Part shown: positions 34,913 to 43,155 of the stretch, piece after piece
Layout of the letters: every line of letters starts with the position of its first letter
Position numbering within the stretch: the first letter of the stretch is position 1
Assembly: GCF_003666015.1 (NCBI RefSeq)
Contig: NZ_QPLT01000009.1
Span: 1 to 64,000 of the forward strand
DNA length: 64,000 bases
Direction of reading: 5' to 3'
Origin: Halorubrum sp. Atlit-26R
GTDB lineage: Archaea > Halobacteriota > Halobacteria > Halobacteriales > Haloferacaceae
Translations under genes and position numbers: made by a program
Notes under the pieces: model-generated
The model's input: only the letters and a program-made list of their open reading frames with translations
The model's database searches: none
Told to the model about the DNA's origin: nothing

Positions 34913-36125
34913 GGCGTCCTCGACGTCGGCGAGCCCGGCGGAGCCCGGCTCCGGCGAGGCCCGAGAGCGCAACGGCGGGGTGACGCCTCCGGCGGAGGGG
35001 CCCGGGAGCGGGACCGGAACCGACGCCGCGACCGACCGGGTCGACCGCTGGTTCGCGCGACGCCCCGCGCTGGCGTTGGCCGCCCTGTTGCCGATCGGCG
35101 CCGTGACCCCTCTGTTCCCGGTCGAAGTCGGCGTCGTGACGTTCGCGCTCGGCACGCTCGCCGTCGGGATGGCCCACGGCGCGGTCGACCACCTCGTTCC
35201 CCTCCGGGGCGCGCCGGGCGTGTCGCTCCGGCGGTCGATCGCGGTCGTCTCGGTCGTCTACGCGGTCCTCGGCGCCGCGGTCGTCGCCGCGTTCTTCGCC
35301 GCGCCCGTCGCCGCGTTCGTCGGGTTCATCGCGCTCACCTGGCTCCACTGGGGCCAGGGCGACGTGGCGACGCTCGCGATCGCCGGCGTCGACCACCTCC
35401 CCACGTCGGCGGAGCGGTGGCTGGCGCTCGTCGTCCGCGGCGGGCTTCCGATGGGCGTCCCCCTCCTCGCGCACCCCGAGGAGTACCGGCTGGTGGCCGA
35501 GTGGATCGTCGGGCTGTTCCTCGTCGACGCGGGCGCGGCCGCGACCGCGGTCGACCCCCTGTTCGCGCCCGCGGTCCGGATCGGGGTCGGCGTCGGGATG
35601 GCGGCCGCGACGCTGGCGTCGGTCGGCCTCGGTTACCGCCGGGTCCGGGCCGGGCGCGACGCGGACGGCCGGCGGCGAGACCCGGGCGGCCGGCGGCGTG
35701 ACCCGGACGGCCAGCGGCGAGACCCGGGCGGCTGGCGGCGCGACGTCGGCGAACTGGCGGTGCTGTGGGCGTGGTTCCTGCTCGCCGCGCCCGTGTTCGC
35801 GATCGGGGTGTACTTCGCGCTGTGGCACGCGCTCCGACACGTCGGGCGGCTCGTCCTCGTCGACCCCGAGGCCGCGAGCGCGGCGTCCGCCGGCGACGCC
35901 GTCGGGGCGCTCGCCCGCTTCGGCCGCGACGCCGCGCCGCTCACGCTCGGCGGATTTCTCGTGGTGGGCGCGGTCGGGCTCTCGGTGCCCGCGGGGGTGG
36001 CGGCGCCCGGCGATCTGCTCGCCGTGTCGCTGGTCGCCATCGCCGCCATGACGCTTCCCCACGTCGTCGTGGTCGCGTGGCTCGACCGGCGGCAGGGCGT
36101 CTGGCGGCCGGGTGCCGGGAGCTGA
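34905..36125 (+). CDS. blh: Brp/Blh beta-carotene 15,15'-dioxygenase
   Basis: 406 residues. It cleaves beta-carotene into two retinals in the membrane. The Brp/Blh metal histidines are seen in G-M-A-H-G-A-V-D-H-L-V-P, L-H-W-G-Q-G-D, and the later W-H-A-L-R-H-V and M-T-L-P-H-V. About eight hydrophobic helices. The N-terminal 45 residues are low complexity. A loop around residue 250-275 holds four 7-residue repeats (G-R-R-R-D-P-G type) made by 21-bp tandem DNA repeats at about 35658-35740. ATG overlaps the crtY stop (ATGACTGA), so the pair is translationally coupled. Confidence 0.92.
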   Translation: MTEASSTSASPAEPGSGEARERNGGVTPPAEGPGSGTGTDAATDRVDRWFARRPALALAALLPIGAVTPLFPVEVGVVTFALGTLAVGMAHGAVDHLVPLRGAPGVSLRRSIAVVSVVYAVLGAAVVAAFFAAPVAAFVGFIALTWLHWGQGDVATLAIAGVDHLPTSAERWLALVVRGGLPMGVPLLAHPEEYRLVAEWIVGLFLVDAGAAATAVDPLFAPAVRIGVGVGMAAATLASVGLGYRRVRAGRDADGRRRDPGGRRRDPDGQRRDPGGWRRDVGELAVLWAWFLLAAPVFAIGVYFALWHALRHVGRLVLVDPEAASAASAGDAVGALARFGRDAAPLTLGGFLVVGAVGLSVPAGVAAPGDLLAVSLVAIAAMTLPHVVVVAWLDRRQGVWRPGAGS

Positions 36126-36196
36126 CCGGGGACGCGGGAGCCGCCCCGCTTCCGACACCGCACGGCTCTTAGCCGGGGGACGCGTCGCTCCGACAG

Positions 36197-36844
36197 ATGG
36201 ACGAGATCGCGATCCGCGACCCGCGGCCGGGCGACGACGAGCCGCTGGAGGAACTCATCACCTCGCACTTCAGCGAGGGGAGCTCCTACGGCGTCGACCT
36301 CGGCCTCGACGACCCGACGTACCACGTGCTGGTCGCGGTCGAGGGCGGCGCCGACGGGAGCGGGGACGGTTCGGACGCCGGGGATGCGGAAGCGACCCGG
36401 GGCGAGCGCGACCGCGACGACGCGATCCTCGGCGTGATGGCGCTCCGCGAACTCGACGACCCGACCGCCGTCGCCGACGAGATGTACTTCTTCGACGACC
36501 CCGCCCTGCTCCCCGACGCGGAGCTGTACGGCCACCTAGAGATGGGGTACGTTCGCGACGGCGCGACCGGCCGGGGGATCGGGAGCCGGCTGCTCGAACG
36601 CCTCCACGCGGTCGGCGCGGCGCGCGGCGTCGACCTGTTCCTCGCGGACTCGTGGTACCACGGCGGCGACGACTCGCCGGAGAGGCTGTTCGACGCGCAC
36701 GGCTACGAGACGGTCCACCGCGACCCGATCGAGCGGTCCGCGGCGGAGTGCCCGAAGTGCGAGGGGGAGTGCGTCTGCGAGGGCGCGCTCGCGGTGCGGC
36801 GGGTCGGGGACGACGAGGGCGGCGCGGGGACGCTCCGGTCGTGA
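36197..36844 (+). CDS. GNAT N-acetyltransferase with C-terminal Cys cluster
   Basis: 215 residues. GNAT core: the first strand I-A-I-R-D-P-R-P-G-D-D-E-P-L-E-E-L, a long acidic insert (about 50-80), motif A V-R-D-G-A-T-G-R-G-I-G-S-R-L-L-E-R-L with the acetyl-CoA phosphate loop, then F-L-A-D-S-W-Y-H-G-G and F-D-A-H-G-Y-E. C-terminal C-P-K-C-E-G-E-C-V-C-E could bind zinc. Acyl acceptor unknown. The stop overlaps the next start (GTGA), so the following hypothetical is cotranslated. Confidence 0.85.
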   Translation: MDEIAIRDPRPGDDEPLEELITSHFSEGSSYGVDLGLDDPTYHVLVAVEGGADGSGDGSDAGDAEATRGERDRDDAILGVMALRELDDPTAVADEMYFFDDPALLPDAELYGHLEMGYVRDGATGRGIGSRLLERLHAVGAARGVDLFLADSWYHGGDDSPERLFDAHGYETVHRDPIERSAAECPKCEGECVCEGALAVRRVGDDEGGAGTLRS

Positions 36845-37155
36845 ACCACGACCGCGTCCACGCGAGGGAGCCGTCGCATCACGTCGACCGGTGGTCCGAA
36901 GGCGTCGTCGAGTCGATCGGCGAGCGCGACGGCCACTGCGTCGTGACGGTGCGGCCGGTCGCGTCGGGGGACGGAGACGATCGCGGGGCGGGCGAGCGCG
37001 GGGCGGGCGAGCGCGGAGCGGACGAGCCCGACGCCGAACTCGTCGAACTAACAATCACCTTCGCCGTGCGAGACCTGTTCGTGAGCCGGCTGTCGATCGA
37101 GGAGGGGGAGTCGCCGGTCGGCGAGCGCGTCTGGTACCGGAAGCGGGGCGGCTGA
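36841..37155 (+). CDS. Conserved haloarchaeal hypothetical protein
   Basis: 104 residues from GTG 36841, overlapping the GNAT stop by four bases. Begins M-N-H-D-R-V-H-A-R-E-P-S-H-H-V-D-R-W-S-E-G-V-V-E-S-I-G. Residues about 20-40 and 65-85 look like strands of a small barrel (H-C-V-V-T-V-R-P-V, L-V-E-L-T-I-T-F-A-V-R-D-L-F). The centre has repeated G-A-G-E-R units. No family recognised; possibly an accessory subunit or regulator of the acetyltransferase because of coupling. Confidence 0.6.
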   Translation: MNHDRVHAREPSHHVDRWSEGVVESIGERDGHCVVTVRPVASGDGDDRGAGERGAGERGADEPDAELVELTITFAVRDLFVSRLSIEEGESPVGERVWYRKRGG

Positions 37156-37213
37156 GGGGAGCGGGAGAGGAGCGAGCGGTCGCCGGTCGCCTCGGCTTCG
37201 CATGTGGCCGGCG

Positions 37214-38110
37214 TTAGACTTCCGAGTTCCAGCCCGGCGTGCCGGGCGCGCCCGCGTCGTCCTCCGTCTCGCGGACGAGTCGGTCGCGGGCGTCGGCGTC
37301 GAGTCCGACGCGCTCTCCGTCCCCGCCGGCGCGTTCGGTCCACGCCTCGATCGCTCGGCCGACCCACGAGTCGGCCTCGCGGGCGCGCTCCCGGGCCTCG
37401 GCCATGCGCTCGCGGGTCACGGACAGCGACCCGGGCCGGGAGCCGACCGCGGCGCCGGCGAAGCGGGCGCGGTCGTCGGCGGTCGCCTCGCCGTCGCGGA
37501 GGCGCGCGACGACCCCGTCGAGCGCGTCGGGATCGGGGTAGGCGAACACCGTCGCACCGAGCGCCTGCGGGCCGAACGCGGGCGCCGGGAGGTCCTCCGG
37601 CGGGTCGTCGTCGAGGAGGCGGTCGCCGCCGCCGGCGGCCTCGACGCGCTCGCACTCCGTCTCGGCGCCGAGGTCGAGGTTGTGACCGGGGTAGGTCGAA
37701 CAGGTGCGCGGGTAGCGGTCGGCGTCGTGGATCCGGCACTGGAGCGTCGTCGGGTCGAGGAAGGCGCACGCGTCGAGCCAGCGCGGCTCGTCGGTCCCGA
37801 TCGGCGCGACGGGTTTAGGGAGTTTCCGGAGGCCGACGACGAAGACGGGTCGGTCGTCGACGGCGGCGAGGTCGACCCCGTCGATCCGGACGCCGTCGTC
37901 GCGCTCGGCGGGCTCGAAGAGGCGGGGGGTCAGGGCGTCGCCGAGGCCGTCGTCGACGAACCGGGCGACCTCGTCGCGGGTGAGCGGGACGAGGTCGTAG
38001 GCGTCGTCGAGCGGGGGGCGCGGGCCGGTGCGGTCCGAGCCCGCCGCGGCCGGGTCGAGCGGGCGCCAGTCGACGCAGCAGCCGGCGCAGCCCTCGCAGT
38101 CGAGTTCCAT
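37214..38110 (-). CDS. YkgJ-type cysteine-cluster protein
   Basis: 298 residues. N-terminal M-E-L-D-C-E-G-C-A-G-C-C-V-D-W plus later C-A-F-L, C-R-I-H and R-T-C-S-T-Y-P form the conserved cysteine set of YkgJ/CxxCxxCC proteins, thought to hold zinc or an Fe-S cluster. The rest, including an acidic C-terminal half, is haloarchaea-specific. Function unknown; often annotated as an Fe-S oxidoreductase. Divergent from the small gene at 38215. Confidence 0.85.
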   Translation of the reverse strand: MELDCEGCAGCCVDWRPLDPAAAGSDRTGPRPPLDDAYDLVPLTRDEVARFVDDGLGDALTPRLFEPAERDDGVRIDGVDLAAVDDRPVFVVGLRKLPKPVAPIGTDEPRWLDACAFLDPTTLQCRIHDADRYPRTCSTYPGHNLDLGAETECERVEAAGGGDRLLDDDPPEDLPAPAFGPQALGATVFAYPDPDALDGVVARLRDGEATADDRARFAGAAVGSRPGSLSVTRERMAEARERAREADSWVGRAIEAWTERAGGDGERVGLDADARDRLVRETEDDAGAPGTPGWNSEV

Positions 38111-38214
38111 GCGTCCGTGAGAACGGTTCGCAGTGTGATAAGCGATCGGCGGAGCCCGAGGGGTGCGAGCGGGCCCGGACCGTTTTGCCGGAGGCGGCCG
38201 AACGGCGTCACGAG

Positions 38215-38436
38215 ATGGACCCGGAGACGGAGGAACTCAGGCGGCTCGCGGTCCGGATCGTCGAGGAACACGAGTCGGCGGCGGTGACGCCCGGGATTGT
38301 CGTCCAGCGGCTCGCGGTCGAGTACGACCGCGATCACGGATACAGCGAGGTGTTCGACCTCCTCCACGAGCTGGAAGACGAGGGCGAGCTCGTCTACCAC
38401 CTCGGGGAGTACAACGAGTTCGCCGCGCCCGAGTGA
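38215..38436 (+). CDS. Small acidic helical protein
   Basis: 73 residues from ATG 38215 (M-D-P-E-T-E-E-L-R-R-L-A-V-R-I-V-E-E). Pattern of three helices with V-T-P-G-I-V-V-Q-R-L-A-V-E-Y and S-E-V-F-D-L-L-H-E-L-E-D-E-G-E-L-V-Y, plausibly a minimal winged helix (the last strand pair E-L-V-Y-H-L-G). Convergent with hisB. Family not named with certainty. Confidence 0.6.
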   Translation: MDPETEELRRLAVRIVEEHESAAVTPGIVVQRLAVEYDRDHGYSEVFDLLHELEDEGELVYHLGEYNEFAAPE

Positions 38437-38471
38437 CGGGGAGAGCGCGCGCCGCGGGCGCGGCCGTCGCC

Positions 38472-39068
38472 TCAGAGCTCTCCCTTCGTGCTGGGCGTGT
38501 CGCTGCGGCGCTCGTCGAGTCGGGTGGCGTCGTCGAGCGCGCGGGCCAGGGCCTTGAACAGCGCCTCGACCTCGTGGTGGGCGTTGTCCCCGCGCTCGAC
38601 CGTCGCGTGGAGCGTCAGCCCGGCGTTGTGGGCTAACGAGAGCGCGAAGTGATCGGCCATGACGCTCGTGAACTCCCCGACCGACTCCTGGGAGAACGAG
38701 CCCTCGAACTCGTAGTAGGGGCGCCCCGCCACGTCGACGACGACGCTCGCGACCGCCTCGTCGAGGGGGACGCGGCGGTCGGCGTAGCGCCGAATTCCCC
38801 GCTTGTCGCCGAGCGCCTCGTCGAACGCCTCGCCGAGACAGATCGCCACGTCCTCGACCGTGTGGTGGTCGTCGATGTCGAGGTCGCCGTCACACCGGAC
38901 CGTCAGGTCGAAGAGGCCGTGCTTGGCGAACGATTCGAGCATGTGGTCGTAGAAGCCGATCCCCGTCGAGACCTCGCTTTTCCCGTCACCGTCGAGCGCG
39001 AGGGTGAGTTCGATCGTCGTCTCGCTCGTCTCGCGGGTGACGGCCGCGGTCCGGTCGTGGTCGCTCAT
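38472..39068 (-). CDS. hisB: Imidazoleglycerol-phosphate dehydratase
   Basis: 198 residues, monofunctional IGPD length. Sixth step of histidine synthesis, a Mn-dependent dehydration. Diagnostic motifs: [24 protein letters not shown] (metal), G-R-P-Y-Y-E-F, and [15 protein letters not shown] (second metal site). In the same orientation as hisA but separated from it by repeat copy C (590 bp), so it needs its own promoter or read-through of the element. Confidence 0.95.
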   Translation of the reverse strand: MSDHDRTAAVTRETSETTIELTLALDGDGKSEVSTGIGFYDHMLESFAKHGLFDLTVRCDGDLDIDDHHTVEDVAICLGEAFDEALGDKRGIRRYADRRVPLDEAVASVVVDVAGRPYYEFEGSFSQESVGEFTSVMADHFALSLAHNAGLTLHATVERGDNAHHEVEALFKALARALDDATRLDERRSDTPSTKGEL

Positions 39069-39165
39069 ATCGGCCCGTCGCGGGGGATTCGTAAGTCGGT
39101 TGCGGGTGGGGCGGGGTTTGAGTTCGCGATAGAGGAGCGGACGTGGTGGAATCGTTGAGAGCTAG

Positions 39166-39628
39166 TTTATAAATGGGCGGTGCGGTGGCGCGTGCCTGCG
39201 AGCGGCCGCCCTCGGCGGCCGCGAGTCGCACGCGCGAGGGACGCCGCGAACGCCCGAAGGGCGTGAGCGGCGAGGCTGGGGAGGCGTGAGGCTGCGGTCC
39301 CGAGAGCGACCGGAGGGAGCGAGCGGGAGCACGGAAGTCGCAGCCCGCGCAGCGAGCGAAGCGAGCGAGCAGGACCGTCTTCCGGCGGTGCGGTGCTGGG
39401 CGGGGTGGGACTCAAAGGGGCAGCCGGGAGGGCGGCGCAGGCGACGTAAGGACCGCAACGAGGGAACGAACGTAGTGAGTGACCGAGTGAGGACCGCAGT
39501 GAGCGTGCGCCGCCCTCCCGGCTGGGGCTTTGGAGGTGTTCGCCGGCAAGCTACAGGTAGTTATTTATAAGCAAGCGGCTGGGGCCAAGCAAGTGTTCAC
39601 CGCCGATCCGGCGAGATCTACTTATAAA
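39166..39628 (-). repeat. Structured intergenic repeat, copy C (candidate ncRNA)
   Basis: Sense on the minus strand. Bounded by TTTATAAA (39166-39173) and CTTATAAA (39621-39628), with another TTTATAAG inside (39564-39571). Main stem arms are 39506-39532 (5' arm in sense) and 39413-39439. The paired part reads CCGGGAGGGCGGCGCA, different from other copies on both arms. A degenerate extra leader unit (CTGGGGCCAAGC) lies at about 39576. Compared with the others it carries about 95 extra bases between the stem and the 3' domain, themselves able to fold (CCGGAAG/CTTCCG). The element separates hisA from hisB. Confidence 0.78.
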
Positions 39629-39657
39629 TGAACTGCGGCATGCCAAGATTTCACTAT

Positions 39658-40398
39658 TTAAATCTCGTCGGCCGCGTCCTGCGCCTCTCGCAGCGTGAAC
39701 TCGCCCTCGTACAGCGCGGTGCCGACGACGACGGCGGCCGCGCCGGCCTTTTTTAAGTTGACGACATCCTCGACGCTCGCCACGCCGCCGGAGGCGATCA
39801 CGGGAATGTCCACGGCCTCGACGACGCTCTCGACCGCCTCGCGGTCGATCCCCTCTAACTGCCCTTCCACGTCGACGTTCGTGAAGAGGATCGCGCCGGC
39901 GCCTAACTCCTCGTAGCGCGCCGCGGCCTCGGCCGGGTCCAGCCCCGTCCCCTCGGTCCAGCCCGACACCACGACCTCGCCGTCCTTCGCGTCGAGGCTG
40001 ACGACGACGCTGCCCGGGTGCGTCTCGTCGATCTCGGCGACGATCTCCGGCGTCTCGACCGCCGCGGTGCCGAGGATGACGCGGTCGAGCCCGAGATCGA
40101 GGAGGTCGCGCGCGCCTCCCGCGGTCCGGATGCCGCCGCCGAGTTGGAGCCCGGTCTCGTCGGGGACGCTCTCGACGACCGCCTCGATCGCCGCCGCGTT
40201 GACGCGCTCGCCCTCGAACGCGCCGTCGAGGTCGACGAGGTGGAGCGTGCCGGCGCCCGCCTCGATCCACCGCTCGGCGGCCGCGACGGGGTCGCCGTAG
40301 CGCTTGCCCGTCCCGCGCTCGCCGCCGACCAACTGGACGACCTCGCCGTCCTGCACGTCGACGGCGGGGATCACCTCGAACTCCGGGAAGTCGCTCAT
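39658..40398 (-). CDS. hisA: ProFAR isomerase
   Basis: 246 residues, a TIM barrel. It isomerises phosphoribosylformimino-AICAR-phosphate in histidine synthesis. Catalytic Asp in I-P-A-V-D-V-Q-D-G and the second Asp in V-S-L-D-A-K-D-G are visible. Phosphate-binding glycines lie in L-G-G-G-I-R and I-A-S-G-G-V and A-V-V-V-G-T-A-L-Y. Typical length. On both sides there is a copy of the structured repeat: copy D upstream and copy C downstream. Confidence 0.95.
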   Translation of the reverse strand: MSDFPEFEVIPAVDVQDGEVVQLVGGERGTGKRYGDPVAAAERWIEAGAGTLHLVDLDGAFEGERVNAAAIEAVVESVPDETGLQLGGGIRTAGGARDLLDLGLDRVILGTAAVETPEIVAEIDETHPGSVVVSLDAKDGEVVVSGWTEGTGLDPAEAAARYEELGAGAILFTNVDVEGQLEGIDREAVESVVEAVDIPVIASGGVASVEDVVNLKKAGAAAVVVGTALYEGEFTLREAQDAADEI

Positions 40399-40491
40399 AC
40401 GGCACGAGAGTCGGGGATGCCGATTAAACGGGTCGGTTCGACACGAAACGGGGGGTTACGCGGCGGACGTCTCCGAGGACGCAGTCGCTCG

Positions 40492-40904
40492 TTTATAAAT
40501 AGCTGAGACAGGATCGCTGGCGAACACCGCCAAAGCCCCAGTCGCTCGGCGATCCGTGATTGACCGGAGAACAACCGCGAACACCGCCAAAGCCCCAGTC
40601 GCTCGGCGATCCGTGATTGACCGGAGAACAACCGCGAACACCGCCAAAGCCCCAGTCGCGAGGACGCCGTACGCTCGCTGCGCTCCTCGCTCAGTCGCTA
40701 CCGCTCCTTCGCTGTGGTGCTTACGTCGCCTACGGCGTCCTCGCGACTGCCCCTTTGAGTCCCGCCCGCAACCGCACAGCAGCCTCACACCTCCCCAGCC
40801 TCGTCAGTCGCCTCCGCTTCGCTCCGGCGACTGACTCCCTCGCGCGTGCTCCTCGCGCCCTCCGGGCGCTCGGAGGCACGCGCCACCGCGTCTCCATTTA
40901 TAAA
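40492..40904 (+). repeat. Structured intergenic repeat, copy D (candidate ncRNA)
   Basis: Sense on the plus strand. Bounded by TTTATAAA at 40492-40499 and again at 40897-40904. The leader motif CCGCCAAAGCCCCAG occurs three times (about 40530, 40588, 40642), spaced 58 bp; the first two 58-bp units are almost exact tandem repeats. Main stem arms are 40645-40671 and 40731-40757, with paired segment TCGCGAGGACGCC. The 3' domain hairpin is GTCAGTCGC/GCGACTGAC, unlike copies A and B but fully complementary. Ends GCACGCGCCACCGC. Lies upstream of hisA and downstream of the lipoprotein gene. Confidence 0.8.
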
Positions 40905-40949
40905 CAACAGCGTTTCAACGGGGCTGGAAATTCGGAATCCGTAGCCCCC

Positions 40950-41789
40950 TCACGCCACCGAGATGAGCAGCTGCGAGACGTCCTCGTCGAAGGCCGCGGG
41001 GTCGGTCGCGAGCGCCTCGGCGGTCTCGGCGTCGGCGAGCTGCGTCACCGCGCTCTCCGCGTCGACCGAGTCGGGGAGCGCGTCGTCGAAGACCTCGAGG
41101 AGCGGCTCGGTCGGGTAGGCGCCGCCGGCGACGATGACGTCGGTCCCGTCGTGCCAGACGCCGAGCCGGGCCTCGATCTCGAGGGGGCGGTCTATCTCCG
41201 CGGTCGACCCGGTCGGAAGCGGGATTCCGCCGTCGAGCGCGTACTCGCCCGTCAGCCGCCACGCGGTCGCGGTGCCGCCGGAGCGCACGGTGGTGGTCAT
41301 CTCCTCGGCGACCTCGACGTTCTCGATGCCGGCGGTCCGGAGCTGCGCGCGGAACGCGTCGACCGCGGCCGTCTCCACCCGACTCATCACCCGATCGCGG
41401 CCGACCCCGGCCGGGAGCTGGTCGATCGCGGGCCGGAGGTCGATCCGCGTCGCGAAGAAGACGACCGGCGACCCCGACGCGTCGACCGTCTCGGCGAGCG
41501 CGTCCGCGACGGGCGCGTACTCGAAGATCCGCGTGCGTTCGAGCGCCCGAACGGTGACGGGACCGTACGACTGCTCGAAGGCCGTGCTCTCCGACTCGTC
41601 GGTCTGCCGCCAGTCCTCGATCCGGTCGCTGGTCACCTCGGGGGCCGGCACCGGCCCGTCGCGCCCGCCGAGACAGCCCGCGAGGCCGGCGACCCCGACC
41701 GCCGCCCCGCCGGCGAGCAGCCGCCGCCGGGTGGTCGCCTCGGACCGCGCCGGAGCCTCCGCGGAACCGTTCGTCGGTGCCTCTTCCAT
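40950..41789 (-). CDS. Tat-exported lipoprotein (DUF6517-like)
   Basis: 279 residues. Twin-arginine signal T-T-R-R-R-L-L-A-G-G near residue 20 followed by a hydrophobic stretch and lipobox L-A-G-C, so it is a lipid-anchored protein on the outer face of the membrane after Tat export. The mature part is acidic with beta-rich segments (V-T-V-R-A-L-E-R-T-R-I-F-E-Y). Resembles the haloarchaeal DUF6517 family; role unknown. Divergent from thiB, sharing an 84-bp gap. Confidence 0.82.
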   Translation of the reverse strand: MEEAPTNGSAEAPARSEATTRRRLLAGGAAVGVAGLAGCLGGRDGPVPAPEVTSDRIEDWRQTDESESTAFEQSYGPVTVRALERTRIFEYAPVADALAETVDASGSPVVFFATRIDLRPAIDQLPAGVGRDRVMSRVETAAVDAFRAQLRTAGIENVEVAEEMTTTVRSGGTATAWRLTGEYALDGGIPLPTGSTAEIDRPLEIEARLGVWHDGTDVIVAGGAYPTEPLLEVFDDALPDSVDAESAVTQLADAETAEALATDPAAFDEDVSQLLISVA

Positions 41790-41873
41790 ACGAATTCGAC
41801 GAGCTCGACCGGGAAATCGGTGTCGCTGCCGACACGGATCGCTTATGTAACCACCGAGTACAACAACCGAGTG

Positions 41874-43127
41874 ATGACTATCGACGAGAGCGAGACGCGG
41901 CGGCGACGCTCCCGGTCACGCACCCGACGACGGTTCCTGACGGCGGCCGGGACGGCGGGAGCCGTCGCGCTCGCCGGCTGTAGCGCCGAACGGACCGGCG
42001 ACGAGGGCGACGGCGGCGACGGCTCCGGGAGCGACGGGGACGGGACGGGCGACGGAACCGACACCGACGACGGCGACGGGGAGGGAGACGGCGGCGACGA
42101 GACCCCGACGCTGACGGTCGCCACGTACACGAGCTTCATCGACGCCCCCTCGGTGAGCCCGGGCGAGTGGCTCAAAGAGGAGTTCGAGAGCCGGGTCGAC
42201 GCCGAGCTGGAGTGGGCGACCCCGGACAACGAGGTGAACTACTACGTCGAGCGCGCGGCGTCGGGCGCGGGGATCGACGCCGACCTCTACGTCGGCCTCA
42301 CGACGGAGGACCTCGTGCGCGTCGACGAGGAGCTGGACGGGGACCTCTTCGCCGAGGCGGGCGAGGTCGAGGGGCGCGACGCGGTGAAGGAGGGGCTCCG
42401 GTTCGACCCGTTCGACCGGGCCGTCCCGTTCGACACCGGCTACGTGAGCCTCGTGTACGACGGGACCGCGACGGAGGCGCCCGGGACGTTCGACGGGCTG
42501 CTCGACGACGAGCACGCGGGCGCGCTCATCGCGCAGAACCCCGGCGCCTCCTCGACCGGGCGCGCGTTCCTGCTCCACACGGTCAACCGATTCGGCGACG
42601 GCGGCGTCGCGAGCGACGGCGACGGAGAGGCGATCGCGGGCGCGGACGGCGACCCCGACTACGACTACCTCGACTACTGGACGGACCTCGAAGAGAACGA
42701 CGTGCGCGTGCTGGGGAGCTGGGACGACGCGTACGCGGCGTGGAGCGAGGGGGAGGCGCCGATGGTCGTCTCCTACTCCACCGATCAGGTGTTCGCGGAC
42801 ATGGAGGGGCAGGACCTCGACAAACACCAGATCCGCTTCCTGAACGACCAGGCGTACGCGAACCCCGAGGGGATGGCCGTCTTCGCCGACGCCGACGAGC
42901 CGGACCTCGCGCGGCGGTTCATGTCGTTCATGCTCGAGCCGGCGGTCCAAGGCGAGATCGCGCAGCGCAACGTCGCGTTCCCGGCGACCGACGGCGCAGA
43001 GCTCCCGAGCGACTACGCCGAGCTGGCGCAGGAACCGGCCGATCCGGTGACGTTCACCTACGACGAGCTCCAGGGCTCGGTCGACGCGTGGGTGGAGGCC
43101 TGGGAGCGGCAGTTCGCCGGGAACTAA
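41874..43127 (+). CDS. thiB: Thiamine-type ABC transporter substrate-binding lipoprotein
   Basis: 417 residues from ATG 41874. Tat signal with R-T-R-R-R-F-L-T-A-A-G, lipobox A-L-A-G-C, then a 35-residue D/G/S-rich spacer. The binding domain matches ThiB: L-T-V-A-T-Y-T-S-F, A-D-L-Y-V-G-L-T-T-E-D-L, V-P-F-D-T-G-Y-V-S-L-V-Y-D, L-I-A-Q-N-P-G-A-S-S-T-G-R-A-F. It captures thiamine or a phosphate ester outside the cell and passes it to the permease encoded next. The 84-bp upstream gap is too short to see a riboswitch; none is evident. Confidence 0.88.
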   Translation: MTIDESETRRRRSRSRTRRRFLTAAGTAGAVALAGCSAERTGDEGDGGDGSGSDGDGTGDGTDTDDGDGEGDGGDETPTLTVATYTSFIDAPSVSPGEWLKEEFESRVDAELEWATPDNEVNYYVERAASGAGIDADLYVGLTTEDLVRVDEELDGDLFAEAGEVEGRDAVKEGLRFDPFDRAVPFDTGYVSLVYDGTATEAPGTFDGLLDDEHAGALIAQNPGASSTGRAFLLHTVNRFGDGGVASDGDGEAIAGADGDPDYDYLDYWTDLEENDVRVLGSWDDAYAAWSEGEAPMVVSYSTDQVFADMEGQDLDKHQIRFLNDQAYANPEGMAVFADADEPDLARRFMSFMLEPAVQGEIAQRNVAFPATDGAELPSDYAELAQEPADPVTFTYDELQGSVDAWVEAWERQFAGN

Positions 43128-43155
43128 GCCCCGTGGCCGACGAGGGACCGAGCGC

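Noticed and set aside
40520-40660. Evenly spaced repeats resembling a short CRISPR array (three 58-bp units)
   Set aside because: The first two units repeat along their entire length, including would-be spacers; the repeats belong to the leader of the structured element, and no cas gene is present.
41790-41873. TPP riboswitch before thiB
   Set aside because: The gap is only 84 bp and lacks the conserved CUGAGA and ACCUGA boxes; it holds only divergent promoters.
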